Below are positions 11,542 to 20,970 of a stretch of 40,654 bases of DNA, piece by piece. The notes under the pieces are model-generated. The model saw only the letters and a program-made list of their open reading frames with translations. It made no database searches and was not told the DNA's origin. The position numbers were made by a program, and so were the translations under genes. The stretch's first letter is position 1. Every line of letters starts with the position of its first letter. Source of the stretch: Brachionus plicatilis (taxonomy: Eukaryota; Rotifera; Eurotatoria; Ploima; Brachionidae); NCBI GenBank assembly GCA_010279815.1, contig QEOQ01000433.1, positions 372,428-413,081 on the forward strand, in the 5' to 3' direction.

Positions 11542-11574
11542 TCATCATTATTAGCTACCTAATAGTGTTGATGA
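11542..11574 (+). promoter_or_regulatory. 3' stem-loop of LINE 2
   Basis: TCATCATTATTAG (11542-11554) can pair with CTAATAGTGTTGATGA (11559-11574), leaving a short loop and a small bulge. It lies ~30 bases before the AAT tail. In stringent LINEs such a 3' hairpin is recognised by the element's own RT; that role is inferred here. Confidence 0.55.
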
Positions 11575-11614
11575 TGGGCACTAGCCTTATGATTAGACTT
11601 AATAATAATAATAA

Positions 11615-11712
11615 AAATTGGCGTTCATTTTCTGACATTCTATATGGTCGTTTATAAATAGGAGCTACATTTTCATCAATCAACTTAATTGCGTGTTTAT
11701 ACACCTCACAGC
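11615..11712 (-). pseudogene. Gypsy B pre-RT fragment
   Basis: The minus strand encodes EVYKHAIKLID and then APIYKRPYRMSENERQ, matching the conserved segment just before Gypsy RT, where IxT..A.PIxQRPYRxxxxER is usual. It ends at the LINE 2 tail. Confidence 0.65.
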
Positions 11713-11912
11713 TCCCTAATTATTCTATAGAATTAGCAAATAAACATTTTGCTTCGGTTAAAATTTTATCAAAAGCTTTTTACTGATTTAATGAAAAAGG
11801 ACTTAAAGGGTTTACAATAGATTCGATTAAACATATTCGTTTTGCCAGAAGCATGAGTAATTATGCCTGTTGCAGTCTTTATTTTGTTTTCACATGCTAA
11901 AATATCTATATT

Positions 11913-12116
11913 TTATTGAAATGCTGTCATATGGTTCAAAATAGAATGGGTAGCCCCGCAATCTATTCCTATTTTCATTAATTTACCTCCTACATAACCT
12001 GTAGTTGATGGTATACAATTAATATTTCGAGAGAGGGAGAAGAAACCATATAAATCTTTTCTTCCGAATCTGAAACAATATCTAAAGAATTTATCTTTTT
12101 TAATATTACCCGGCAC
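11913..12116 (-). pseudogene. Gypsy B aspartic protease fragment
   Basis: Contains LMKIGIDCGATHSILNH, matching the retropepsin D-S/T-G-A-T active-site loop with Cys in place of Ser/Thr. The zinc knuckle CLRCKKKGHYANKC lies just upstream at about 12114-12155 in another frame. The open stretch has no ATG of its own, as expected for part of a gag-pol fusion. Confidence 0.7.
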
Positions 12117-12320
12117 TTATTAGCATAATGTCCTTTCTTTTTACATCTAAGACATGTAATATCATGTGATTTATTGTTTTTTTGATTTAGATACTTATTT
12201 GATACAGTTTTTTGTTTTTTTAAATCTTTGAAGCTATCTCTTTTATATGAAAAATTATTGTTTTTATTTTTACAATAGTTTTAACAAAGTTAACTTTAAA
12301 TATGCAGCTTACCGCTGATT

Positions 12321-12971
12321 TCAAAAGGTATCTTTGAGCTCTTTTTCATATTCGAACCAGTAACTTTTTGACTCAATATGTCTTTTTAATATTAACAATG
12401 GTAACTCAGCCACAAAATTAACGACTGCATTCAGTCGATCTTCATCAGGAATTTTTGCAGCTATAAAACCTTGCTTGATCATAAAAAGCCAATCTTCTAT
12501 ATCATCTTTACCAAAAAATTTTGGTGTACTTACATGAAGATTTTTTGGTTGATTTTCCATTATTTGGTTCAGCAAAAATTTATAGATTTCATCGTTCGTC
12601 AAAGGAAAAATTTGTCCGCTCATCTCGACCGGTTGATTTATTGAATTTCGTTTATTATTTATCATGCTATTATAATCATTTGATACATAATCAGACATTT
12701 TGGGTGTTTTTTGCCGATCATAATCATGAATAACCGAATTTGCTTGGTGATATTTTGGATTCCAATCTTTATTTACATCTTTTACATAACAATAAGATTC
12801 TGGTGTTTTTTGTGCATCATCATCACTGATAAGTATTGATTTTTTGTTATGATACATATTATAAAACATTTTGTTTAAATTATTCGATTTCGATGTATCC
12901 TTTATTGAAACATCATTTTGCGAGCGATTATTTATAGTTGAATAATCTAACTTGTAATAGTCTTTATTCAT
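12321..12971 (-). pseudogene. Gypsy B gag (capsid-like)
   Basis: An open stretch of 216 residues. Its C-terminal third has the retrotransposon gag pattern TPKFFGKDDIEDWLFMIKQG, then a hydrophobic stretch with an LNAVVNFV core and YWFEYEKELKDTF. The N-terminal part is Asn/Asp/Lys-rich. It ends at a TGA where the duplicate at 7.4 kb has AGA. A frame change separates it from 13033-13374, so gag is broken. Confidence 0.75.
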
Positions 12972-13032
12972 TAGTTGTTAAGAAGATCCTCGTTGAATTT
13001 TTTACATTTTTTTTTTATCAGAAGCTTGTAAG

Positions 13033-13374
13033 TCAAAGTTCTTCATCAGTCAGCCGAAGTCTGTCAATTTCTGAAGATACATCATCTTTTTGCTCATCTA
13101 CGTCATCAGCGTCCAGTTTTATTTGTTTTATTTTGATAACTTTGCTTTCAAAATTACTAATGCATTCTTTGCACTTTGATTTCCTTGTATCAGTGACATC
13201 ATTGCTTTCCGCAATATCCTTGAATTCTGCTACAGTAGCCCTGTAAGCAGCCACTACCTTATCCAGGGAGTAAGCTAATATTAAGCTAATATTTGCCTTG
13301 CAAATAATAAGAGCTTTTAATTTTTTCAACTTTTTTGAATCGATATCCTCGATTATAGAGCCTATTTCACTCAT
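13033..13374 (-). pseudogene. Gypsy B gag N-terminal segment
   Basis: 113 residues from an ATG at 13374, 88 bases after the PBS. The sequence is helical and charged (Lys/Asp/Glu-rich) with no recognised domain. Its position directly downstream of LTR and PBS argues for gag N-terminus. It ends at a stop 62 bases before the next gag frame. Confidence 0.55.
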
Positions 13375-13461
13375 TGCACAATTAATAATTAGTACTAATA
13401 TAAAATTATCGCGCAGTACAATCTGCTTTTAACTATTATCTATCTGTATATATCGGTCTTT

Positions 13462-13478
13462 ATCGCTGCTACCATATA
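13462..13478 (-). promoter_or_regulatory. Primer-binding site of Gypsy B
   Basis: The minus strand reads TATATGGTAGCAGCGAT directly after the LTR end ...CTAACA. TGGTAGCAGCG is the usual shape of a tRNA-3'-end-complementary PBS in this class. Confidence 0.6.
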
Positions 13479-13843
13479 TGTTAGTCTAGGGAATATGGTC
13501 TGAATACCTTCGATTAACTTCAGAGGAGATAGAGAGGAGACAAAGAACAAAATCGTGTTGAATAAACTTTTATTATTAATTTAAAGTAAATAGGAAAAAT
13601 ACAAGTTAAAAAGCTCTTCTTTTTTAAGAATTACAACTTCTATTTATATTCAGTAGTTGTAACTTAAAAAGGTCATTAATCATAAAGAATCTAAATAAAG
13701 ATAAGTTGTGAATTAAATCGGTCATAAAGATTTATGACATATGATAAATGATTCATAAAAACATAAAGATAAAAACTAGATAAGTTGTGAAAATTAATAA
13801 GGTTAATTTAAATAGTTGAAACGGTTATTTTCACACCGTTACA
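13479..13843 (-). repeat. 5' LTR of Gypsy B (365 bp)
   Basis: On the minus strand it starts TGTAACGGTGTG and ends GTCTAACA, giving TG...CA termini. It includes an AATAAAAG-type polyadenylation region and two internal copies of AGATAAGTTGTGAA (on the plus strand). It is directly followed by the PBS and gag. No mate LTR was found. Confidence 0.7.
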
Positions 13844-13884
13844 GCCTTTTATGTTTTTGAACATTATCGTGTTAATCGGGTTCC

Positions 13885-14152
13885 TTCCTTTTAAATTATT
13901 TTATGATGAATGTTTCTTTATCGTCTTGAGACGTCTCTGTTAGTTTGTCAATTGGCCATCTCGAGAGTCCCTCCGCCACTTGATTACTTTTCTCCGGCCT
14001 GTACTCAATGTCGAACTCGTAATTTTCGAGTCTTATTATCAATCGGACGAGTCATGGTGCAGGGTTTTTTACACTGTTTATCCATTTAAGCGGTTGATGG
14101 TCTGTAATTATTAGTGTTGGTGTCCGTGACCGTATTAACCGTTCCAATTTTG
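13885..14152 (-). pseudogene. Gypsy A RNase H C-terminal part
   Basis: The minus strand encodes LIITDHQPLKWINSV, then RLENYEFDIEYRPEKSNQ and VAEGLSRWP, matching the TDHxPLxW ... F.I.YRPGK.N.VAD.LSR block of Gypsy RNase H. It probably belongs with the RT at 14696-16081, separated from it by about 540 bp of inserted sequence. It ends about 50 bases from the LTR of element B. Confidence 0.75.
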
Positions 14153-14695
14153 GCGGGCGGATTCTGGCCCGTCAACTTGGCGGGCTAATTTTTGGACAGT
14201 CAAAATAAACTGGCGGCCAAAAAACAGGAAATAATTAAAAAATTAAGGTATTTTAATATATTTATTTTTTTAAAAAAATTGAATTTTTTAATTTGAAAAA
14301 AAAATTTAAAAAATCTACGAAAAAAAAAATAAAAAAAAAAATAAATTTTATAAATGAATAAAAAATATATAAACTAGTTGTAGGTAGTTAGTATTTATAG
14401 TCGTTGGTAGTTTTTAGGCGTTGGAAGTTGTTAGTATTCGGTGTTTGGGGTTGTTGGTAGTTGCTGTTTGGACGTTGACCAACAACCAATAACCAACAAC
14501 TTCCATGGCCAGAAAGTTTTAACGACCAAAAAGTACCAAAGACTATAAATACCAACTACATTCAATTAGTTTCAATTTATTTTTTATTTATTCATAAAAT
14601 AAATTTTTTTTATTTCATTTCCAAATTAAAATTTTTTTCTTTTGTTTTTTTTTTTTAAATAAAATTTTTTTTTCTAATAAAAAAATACAATTTTT
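14153..14695. mobile_element. Palindromic insert in Gypsy A pol
   Basis: A GC-rich patch (14153-14230, with GGCGGGC and TTGGCGGGC repeats) is followed by a long imperfect palindrome centred near 14470. The left arm is rich in GTTGGTAGTT-like words and the right arm in CCAACAACC/TACCAACTAC words. The outer parts are A-rich on the left and T-rich on the right, with AAATTTTAT-type complementarity. It breaks the RNase H frame, so it arrived after the retroelement. No TSD was identified. Confidence 0.55.
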
Positions 14696-16081
14696 TTAAA
14701 ACGCTTTTTGAAATCTGGAATTATCAAAACTGGCTCGTTGGTAAGTGCTTCCCTTTAGCTTGTCGAAGGCGACTTGACATTCGTAATTCCAGACGAAAAG
14801 GACGTCTTTGGCGCAAAGTTCATGTAGGGGGCATGCGGTTTTACCGAAATCCTTGATGAACTTTCTATAGTGTGTAGCGATAACGATGAACGATTTGATG
14901 TTCTCTACGTTTTCGGGTTTCTTTTGGTTGTTAATGGCTTCTAATTTTTCGACTGATGGTCTGATTTCACCGTTGCTAACTGTGTGTCCCAAGAAATCAA
15001 TAGACGTTTGAAAAAACTTCCATTTTTTCGGTTTGATCTTTAAATTTTGTTCTTTTATAATATCAAATACTTGCTTTAGGTGTTCGAAGTGTTCTTCTAT
15101 TTTTTCTGAATATACAGTAATGTCGTCGATGTAGACCATAATGAACTTATCAATTTAGTCCTTAAAAACATTATCCATATGCCTTTGGAAAGTTGCTCCA
15201 GAATTGGTTAATTCCATTGGCATGACGTTGAATTCAAACAGTCCGTACTCGCAACTGAATTCTGTGTGGGGTCTACTTTCAGGATTCATAAGTATTTGGA
15301 AGTACCCTGAATGAAAGTCTATCTTTGGGAAAATGTTTGAATTTTTAAGGCTGTACAGGGTGACGTCTATTCTTGGCAGGGGGTGATTGTCTTCGACCGT
15401 TCTTTTGTTCAATTTCCTGTAGTCAATTGTCATGCGAATCCAACCCTCCGTTTTCTTGACTATATGGACAGGTGATGAATAGGTTGAATTTGAGCGTCAT
15501 ATTAAGTTTGCTTGCAGCATTTCTTCGATTAAAGCTTTAAACTCCTCTTACTTTGCGTGTGGCACCGGCCTCGTTTTGATATGAAACGGTGTCCGATCGG
15601 TTACTTCGATGGTATGGAGTGTTTTGTCGGTTGGTGTTAGATCAGTCAACTTTGTAGCTGATATCTTTGTAATCATCTCCTCGGTCATTCTCCTAGCATT
15701 TTCTAGGTCTTTATTGTTAAACTTGTTACTTGTATCGAACTCCTCTTCGATCTTGTTGATCACGTTTATCAAGGTAGACTTACAAAATTCCTCAGTGAAT
15801 CTTGAAGCATCGATTGTTTTTAGATCTCGTTTGCTTCTTTTAAATTTGTCATGATTTTGATCGGAGTTGGCTTTTTCCATCGATTTCCGAACTTCCCTGG
15901 TTCGAAACTATATAGGGTATTTAATGTCCACTTCCTCAATGCATTCAAGAGACGTCTTGAATTTTTGAACTTTTTAAGATCATTTAGTCTCAAGATCATC
16001 TCATTCACGAGACTTTCGACAATAATCATTTTGACCTTTTTTATTTCGTCGTTGATTTTGACATCTACTTGTTCTTTTTAG
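14696..16081 (-). pseudogene. Gypsy A pol: pre-RT, RT and start of RNase H
   Basis: From high to low coordinates there is a pre-RT spacer (15880-15548), then RT with MTIDYRKLNKRTVEDNHPLP, KIDFHSGYFQI (motif A), SGATFQRHM (motif B) and VYIDDITVY (motif C), then FLGHTV and the FVWNYECQVAFDKLKG start of RNase H. In-frame stops interrupt it at about 15548 (TAA), 15498 (TGA) and 15150 (TAA). At least one frame change lies further upstream. The first two stops are also present in the inverted copy. The catalytic Asp residues remain. No integrase was found. Confidence 0.85.
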
Positions 16082-16341
16082 ACACCTGGCTATAAATTTT
16101 TTTTTTTGTCTACCAAAAAAAATGAATTCTAAGGTTTCAAAGGACGAAGTTTACGAATTTTAAGTCAAAAATTAGAAATTCAGATAGCACTAAAGTTTTG
16201 AATTTCTGGAACCTTATTTAATAATTTTTTATTTTTTATTTTTTTTGGATAAAATTAAAAAAAAATTTTTTATCTTCACTTTTCCTTGATGTGATCAAAT
16301 TTGTAAAATGAAATTTGATCAAAAATTTTACTTTACCATTT
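15161..16341. repeat. Left arm of 1.18-kb inverted repeat
   Basis: The reverse complement of this segment recurs at 16861-18040. Comparing the text I found one substitution (16065 versus 17136) and one A-run length difference (9 versus 8, near 16257-16265). It covers part of Gypsy A pol plus ~260 bp of dispersed repeat. The spacer is 519 bp. Confidence 0.92.
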
Positions 16342-16860
16342 TTATATGTATTTATTCATTCACTTAAGTTGTGGTCGGTTGTAACATTTACTTTTTGCTC
16401 TAATTTATGTGTTTTTTCAATTTTTTAAAAGTCAAAATTAACTTTTACAAATCCCAAAATTAACGCTAATGTGGCTGAAAGGGAGAATTAATATTCATTC
16501 CAAGCAGCCAGGGGATTTTTCTCAAATTATTTTTTAAATAAATAAATAAATAAGTTGTGGTCGGATAAATGAAAAAAGTCTGGCTAGATGATATTATAAG
16601 AACATGTTGATCAAATTATAAATATTTAAGATGTTTATCAATATCTAACCAATTTATCTCAATAATTTTTTTAAATTAAAGAATAAAATATTTTTTTACT
16701 TAAAAGAACTTTTTGTCTAACTTATTATCGACGAAAATTACCTGGTTAGATTCATGTGATCACAATTTTATTCCAAATTTAAAATTATTTTTTGTCTTAC
16801 TTTATTTACTTTTTTTTATTTGATTTTATACATCTTTATTTTTATTTTTATCTGTAAAGT
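16342..16860. other. Spacer of the inverted repeat
   Basis: AT-rich, with no coding sequence seen. It holds the repeated words AAGTTGTGGTCGG (about 16369 and 16551) and an (AAAT)n tract at about 16535-16552. Confidence 0.6.
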
Positions 16861-18040
16861 AAATGGTAAAGTAAAATTTTTGATCAAATTTCATTTTACA
16901 AATTTGATCACATCAAGGAAAAGTGAAGATAAAAAATTTTTTTTAATTTTATCCAAAAAAAATAAAAAATAAAAAATTATTAAATAAGGTTCCAGAAATT
17001 CAAAACTTTAGTGCTATCTGAATTTCTAATTTTTGACTTAAAATTCGTAAACTTCGTCCTTTGAAACCTTAGAATTCATTTTTTTTGGTAGACAAAAAAA
17101 AAAATTTATAGCCAGGTGTCTAAAAAGAACAAGTAAATGTCAAAATCAACGACGAAATAAAAAAGGTCAAAATGATTATTGTCGAAAGTCTCGTGAATGA
17201 GATGATCTTGAGACTAAATGATCTTAAAAAGTTCAAAAATTCAAGACGTCTCTTGAATGCATTGAGGAAGTGGACATTAAATACCCTATATAGTTTCGAA
17301 CCAGGGAAGTTCGGAAATCGATGGAAAAAGCCAACTCCGATCAAAATCATGACAAATTTAAAAGAAGCAAACGAGATCTAAAAACAATCGATGCTTCAAG
17401 ATTCACTGAGGAATTTTGTAAGTCTACCTTGATAAACGTGATCAACAAGATCGAAGAGGAGTTCGATACAAGTAACAAGTTTAACAATAAAGACCTAGAA
17501 AATGCTAGGAGAATGACCGAGGAGATGATTACAAAGATATCAGCTACAAAGTTGACTGATCTAACACCAACCGACAAAACACTCCATACCATCGAAGTAA
17601 CCGATCGGACACCGTTTCATATCAAAACGAGGCCGGTGCCACACGCAAAGTAAGAGGAGTTTAAAGCTTTAATCGAAGAAATGCTGCAAGCAAACTTAAT
17701 ATGACGCTCAAATTCAACCTATTCATCACCTGTCCATATAGTCAAGAAAACGGAGGGTTGGATTCGCATGACAATTGACTACAGGAAATTGAACAAAAGA
17801 ACGGTCGAAGACAATCACCCCCTGCCAAGAATAGACGTCACCCTGTACAGCCTTAAAAATTCAAACATTTTCCCAAAGATAGACTTTCATTCAGGGTACT
17901 TCCAAATACTTATGAATCCTGAAAGTAGACCCCACACAGAATTCAGTTGCGAGTACGGACTGTTTGAATTCAACGTCATGCCAATGGAATTAACCAATTC
18001 TGGAGCAACTTTCCAAAGGCATATGGATAATGTTTTTAAG
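16861..18040. repeat. Right arm of 1.18-kb inverted repeat
   Basis: The inverted copy of 15161-16341. It ends abruptly inside RT (after ...MDNVFK) at 18040, where the left copy continues into motif C, so the left locus is the likely source. Confidence 0.92.
17120..18040 (+). pseudogene. Inverted copy of Gypsy A pre-RT and RT, truncated
   Basis: This carries the same pre-RT spacer (17321-17653) and RT start (17768 on) as the minus-strand copy. The TAA after ...VPHAK and the TGA in the next open stretch are shared, so decay preceded duplication. Motif C, RNase H and integrase are absent because the repeat ends in RT. Confidence 0.85.
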
Positions 18041-18553
18041 TCGAAAATCAGATTAATTTTTCTTTTTTTAATTTTATTTTAAAAAAAATATTTGTCTATT
18101 ATAAAATAATTATTTGATTTATATTATTTATTTGTTTATATGTATCGAGCTAATGCTCCTTCAGAATAAAAATATATAAAAAAAATTAAAAATAAATTTA
18201 AATAAGGTAAAATGAAATAAAAATTTAAATTAAAAAAAAAAGAAGAAAATGTTGAAATAGCCTAAGACATGTTTAAATATTTTATAAATTAGGAAAAAAG
18301 GAAGAAATTACAATTACACTATGGAGTTGAATATTCGATATATCTTGATTGGAAACCTTCTCTATATTCTTCCTCCAGTCTGACGACCAATGGAACGACT
18401 CAATCCAGGCCTGACATATCTCTCACTCAACTCAAAAAGTCGATTTAAGACTGTTGGTAGTTTAAGCTATTGAAGGTCTCTTGGTACATAATATAAAGGG
18501 GATATAATATTTGAGCTTCAAAATAGATCGGACTGCTAAATTTTGTTTAACTT
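18041..18553. other. Spacer with a dispersed LINE-tail-like motif
   Basis: 18125-18173 matches a motif also found at 36601-36650 and, inverted, at 28474-28518: TTATTTATTTGTTTA, then a GAGC..GCTC hairpin, then TTCAGAATAAAAATA. The minus strand at about 18372-18468 has a short Arg/Gly-rich open stretch (SERYVRPGLSRSIGRQTGG) that could be a terminal exon or a relic. I cannot name it. Confidence 0.4.
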
Positions 18554-18561
18554 GTATTTTT

Positions 18562-19506
18562 GGGTCTTGCCTGTTATGTGACCAGCTGGTCACATATTAT
18601 GTGACCAGTGACTTTATGTCGATTTGGTGACCAGGTATTTTTTCTGACTGGTCACAGGTAAAATTATTATTAAAATAAAGAATTTTTTTTTTAAATTTTA
18701 TTATTTAAGTTACCAGTTACTAAATTTATGTGACCAGTTATTAAATTTATGTGACCTGGTTTTGTATTTACGTGACCAATTTAAATATTAATTTAAAATT
18801 ATAAAAATTAAATAAAAAAAATTATTTATGCATTTTTGTGATGTGTTGCTTAACACCACGCTCATTTTTCATTAATTTCCCGCACTCCGGGCAAGCTATT
18901 GGGTTTTTATGTTTGCAAAGGCCTTTTTTTACAGCAGACTGTGTTGCTTCAGATGCAATTTTTGACAGCTTTTCTAATTTTTTTTTGTTGGATTTAAATT
19001 TAGCTTGCAAATGGCTTCACCAACCTCTTCAAAATCTGATTCACAATTTTCTTCATGATCTGAATCGGTGCCATTTACCAAAAAATCCCTCTCTTTTATT
19101 GTAATTGTTTCTGAATGTGGATAACTTTCTTCATCGCTTTCATAATTTTTAAGTCTATTTAACTCTTCCACCGAGTCTACACTGAAAATTTCCACTTCAA
19201 TATCATTACTCTCTTCTTCATTGTTATCATCACCAAATTCAGACCCATATTCAGATCCTTTCAAAGACCCAAATATAGATTCAATATCTTCTTATCCAGC
19301 TAAAAAGAAATTTATGTGACCAATTGCAAAATTTTCGTGACCAAATGTTTATTTAGGTGACCAGATTTAAATTATTTATAAACAGTTTTACCTAATAAAT
19401 AATTTTGCCTGGTCACATATTAGGTGACCAGTGAATATGTGACCAGTCAGAAAAAATACCTGGTCACATAATATGTGACCAGCTGGTCACATAACAGGCA
19501 AGACCC
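18562..19506. mobile_element. TIR DNA transposon relic with GTGACCAG arrays
   Basis: The termini are GGGTCTTGCCTGTTATGTGA and its exact complement. The TIRs match perfectly for 47 bp and then continue after a 26-bp insertion on the left. The flanking 8-bp direct repeat is GTATTTTT (18554-18561 and 19507-19514). About 17 copies of GTGACC/GGTCAC lie in the subterminal regions and interior. An 8-bp TSD fits hAT-like or MULE-like elements; the TIR start GGGTC does not fit classic hAT, so the superfamily is left open. Confidence 0.85.
18822..19264 (-). pseudogene. Zinc-finger ORF remnant inside the TIR element
   Basis: Two minus-strand frames join near 18975-19010. The first (19264-18974) is strongly acidic (Asp/Glu/Ser-rich). 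The second ends with one C2H2 finger, CPECGKLMKNERGVKQHITK, and a basic stretch. The shift lies near a 9-A run or could be a tiny intron. A further acidic stretch upstream of 19264 is cut by a stop. No DDE transposase core is visible. It may be an accessory DNA-binding protein of the element or a captured gene fragment. That it binds the GTGACCAG repeats is only a guess. Confidence 0.5.
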
Positions 19507-19566
19507 GTATTTTTTTGATGTTTGTTTCTGAGAATGAGTTTAAACAAGGAAAATAATATTTATTTA

Positions 19567-20016
19567 TTAATTTATTGTTAAATTAACCTCCATTGAAGGA
19601 GAAAGAGTAAAAAAAAAAAAGTGTAATATATAAAAAAAAGGTAAAAGAAAACTAATCACCAATATTTGTTCCACTGGAACTACAAATGACTTGGTTAAAT
19701 TAATAAGTAGCGTAAAGTACTTGTTGTCGTTAATATTTTTTAGGCAAAGTTTAACGGAGTCAGTTAGTCCATTCTCTTGCTTAAACTGTAATTTGAGATC
19801 CTTCATGAGAGCTTCAACATTAGAATTTATATAACTTATTTCTGAAGTAAAATGAGATTCCAAAAGAACAATGTCCTGTTTGAATGACTTTAATTTATTC
19901 TCCATAGTTGGTTTGTTTAGACACAAATCTTGATAGATAACAAAAGCCATTCTGTTAAATTTGATCTTATCAGGGATTTGTAAAGATTACCTAATATTTT
20001 TGGTTTTAGAGCCCAT
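19567..20016 (-). CDS. Hypothetical small coiled-coil protein, possibly two exons
   Basis: The main frame (19951-19567) gives a helical, charged protein of about 125 residues (MENKLKSFKQDIVLLESHF, then EALMKDLKLQFKQENG) with an LTKSFVVPVEQ stretch. An upstream mini-exon 20016-19991 (MGSKTKNI plus a split codon) could join through a 39-bp GT-AG intron (19990-19952). The C-terminal ~30 residues are Phe-rich and may be read-through into an intron or UTR beginning at a GTGATTAG. The LTxSxxVP pattern faintly recalls the beta-hairpin part of prefoldin alpha subunits, but this is far too weak to name it. It lies just right of the TIR element. Confidence 0.4.
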
Positions 20017-20165
20017 TTCCTATTTGAGAGTTATTATAATTTACAGCGCTCTTTCAATTCATCCTCCATTGGACCAAATGTAAGCTTTGAGTCCAATGTG
20101 GAAAGGGTAGAGCGAAGCACAAAAAATTAGGCAAAACATAAATATTATCCGAAAATTTACTTGTC

Positions 20166-20519
20166 GAAAAAAATGGCATTGTGAATTTTGGTACAAAAAA
20201 CAAAAACAAAATATTGAAAATTCCAAAGCTTAAGTTCTAAAACTTAATGCCTAAACATGTTCTGTAAATTGTAGAAACTGATACATCCTCTGTACCACCA
20301 TTTAAAGTTGAGTTGGATTTTTAATATCCCAAATTCACAATTTTCTGAATCTTGCAGATTTATTGCAAAGTTTTGCAGAATCAGTATATTGGTGGTACAA
20401 AGGATATATCAGTTTCAACAATTTACAGAACATGTTTAGGTCCTTCAGAACATAAGCTTTGGCATTTTTAATATTTTGTTTTTGTTTTTTGTACCATAAT
20501 TCATAATGCCGAAAAAAAT
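20166..20519. mobile_element. Palindromic MITE (family C), 9-bp TSD
   Basis: The element at 20175-20510 starts GGCATTGTGAATTTTGGTAC and ends with the near-complement GTACCATAATTCATAATGCC. It is flanked by GAAAAAAAT at 20166-20174 and 20511-20519. Long internal complementarity (AACATGTTCTGTAAATTGT against ACAATTTACAGAACATGTT) makes it a near-complete foldback. The termini resemble families A and B. Confidence 0.85.
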
Positions 20520-20970
20520 AATATACGTGATCATTTTGTTTTTTAATTATTTTTATATATTTAAAGAATTTGATTTTTAAAGTGCGAAATTTTAATCATT
20601 TTTAAAAATAATGAATAAAAAAATTATAAGATTAATAGAATTTTTTTTAAGAAACATTGAATTTCAGAAATCTTGAATATTCATTCATTCATTCTTGAAA
20701 ATAATTTCAAAAAATGATTTGCTTTAAGAAAATTGGTGCCAATTTCAATTGAACGGAATTAAAGAAATATCTTGCTCAATTTCGACATCTTCCCCATCAT
20801 TTTCCGGTCTTGTTTTTTTAATAAGTTCAAAAATAACTCCAAAAAGATAGTCTTACTTAAATTAAAGAACATAATACTACTATTAATCGAAAGAAAAGAA
20901 GCTCTACAAGTCTTTTTAAATTTCCAATTTATTATGGAATACAGAGTTGCTTAAAAAACAGAAGTCTTAG
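20520..20970. other. Spacer, nothing recognised
   Basis: AT-rich. A 60-residue open stretch (20772-20954) lacks an ATG start and any similarity, so I do not call it a gene. Confidence 0.4.

Larger units (their letters stand above)
8100..11613 (+). mobile_element. LINE 2, near full length
   Basis: Comprises the ORF at 8174-11438, a 3' UTR and a short (AAT)n tail at about 11600-11612, as in CR1/Jockey-like LINEs with microsatellite tails. The 3' end abuts minus-strand Gypsy B pre-RT sequence at about 11615, so it probably inserted into, or deleted part of, that element. The 5' boundary is uncertain and no TSD was found. Confidence 0.7.
11615..13843 (-). mobile_element. Gypsy-type LTR element B, 3' truncated
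   Basis: On the minus strand the order is LTR (13843-13479), PBS, gag (13374-12321), CCHC knuckle (~12155-12114), protease (12116-11913) and pre-RT (to ~11615), where LINE 2 begins. RT, RNase H, integrase and the 3' LTR are absent. Several stops and frame changes mark it as inactive. Confidence 0.8.

Noticed and set aside
12521..13246. Plus-strand open stretches opposite Gypsy gag
   Set aside because: They are antisense shadows of the gag frames.
15150..15548. In-frame stops in Gypsy RT as evidence of a variant genetic code
   Set aside because: The intact cellular genes (eIF2B-alpha, NmrA-like, 7TM copy 2, WD40) use TAA and TGA as normal ends and contain none internally; mutation is the simpler explanation.
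15548..15880. 110-residue open stretch as an independent cellular gene
   Set aside because: It is the Gypsy pre-RT spacer, in frame with RT across stops and duplicated in the inverted arm.
18562..19506. Regular GTGACCAG repeats as a CRISPR-like array
   Set aside because: Spacing is irregular, the repeats are 7-11 bp and inverted as well as direct, and they sit inside a TIR element with a TSD in a eukaryotic genome.
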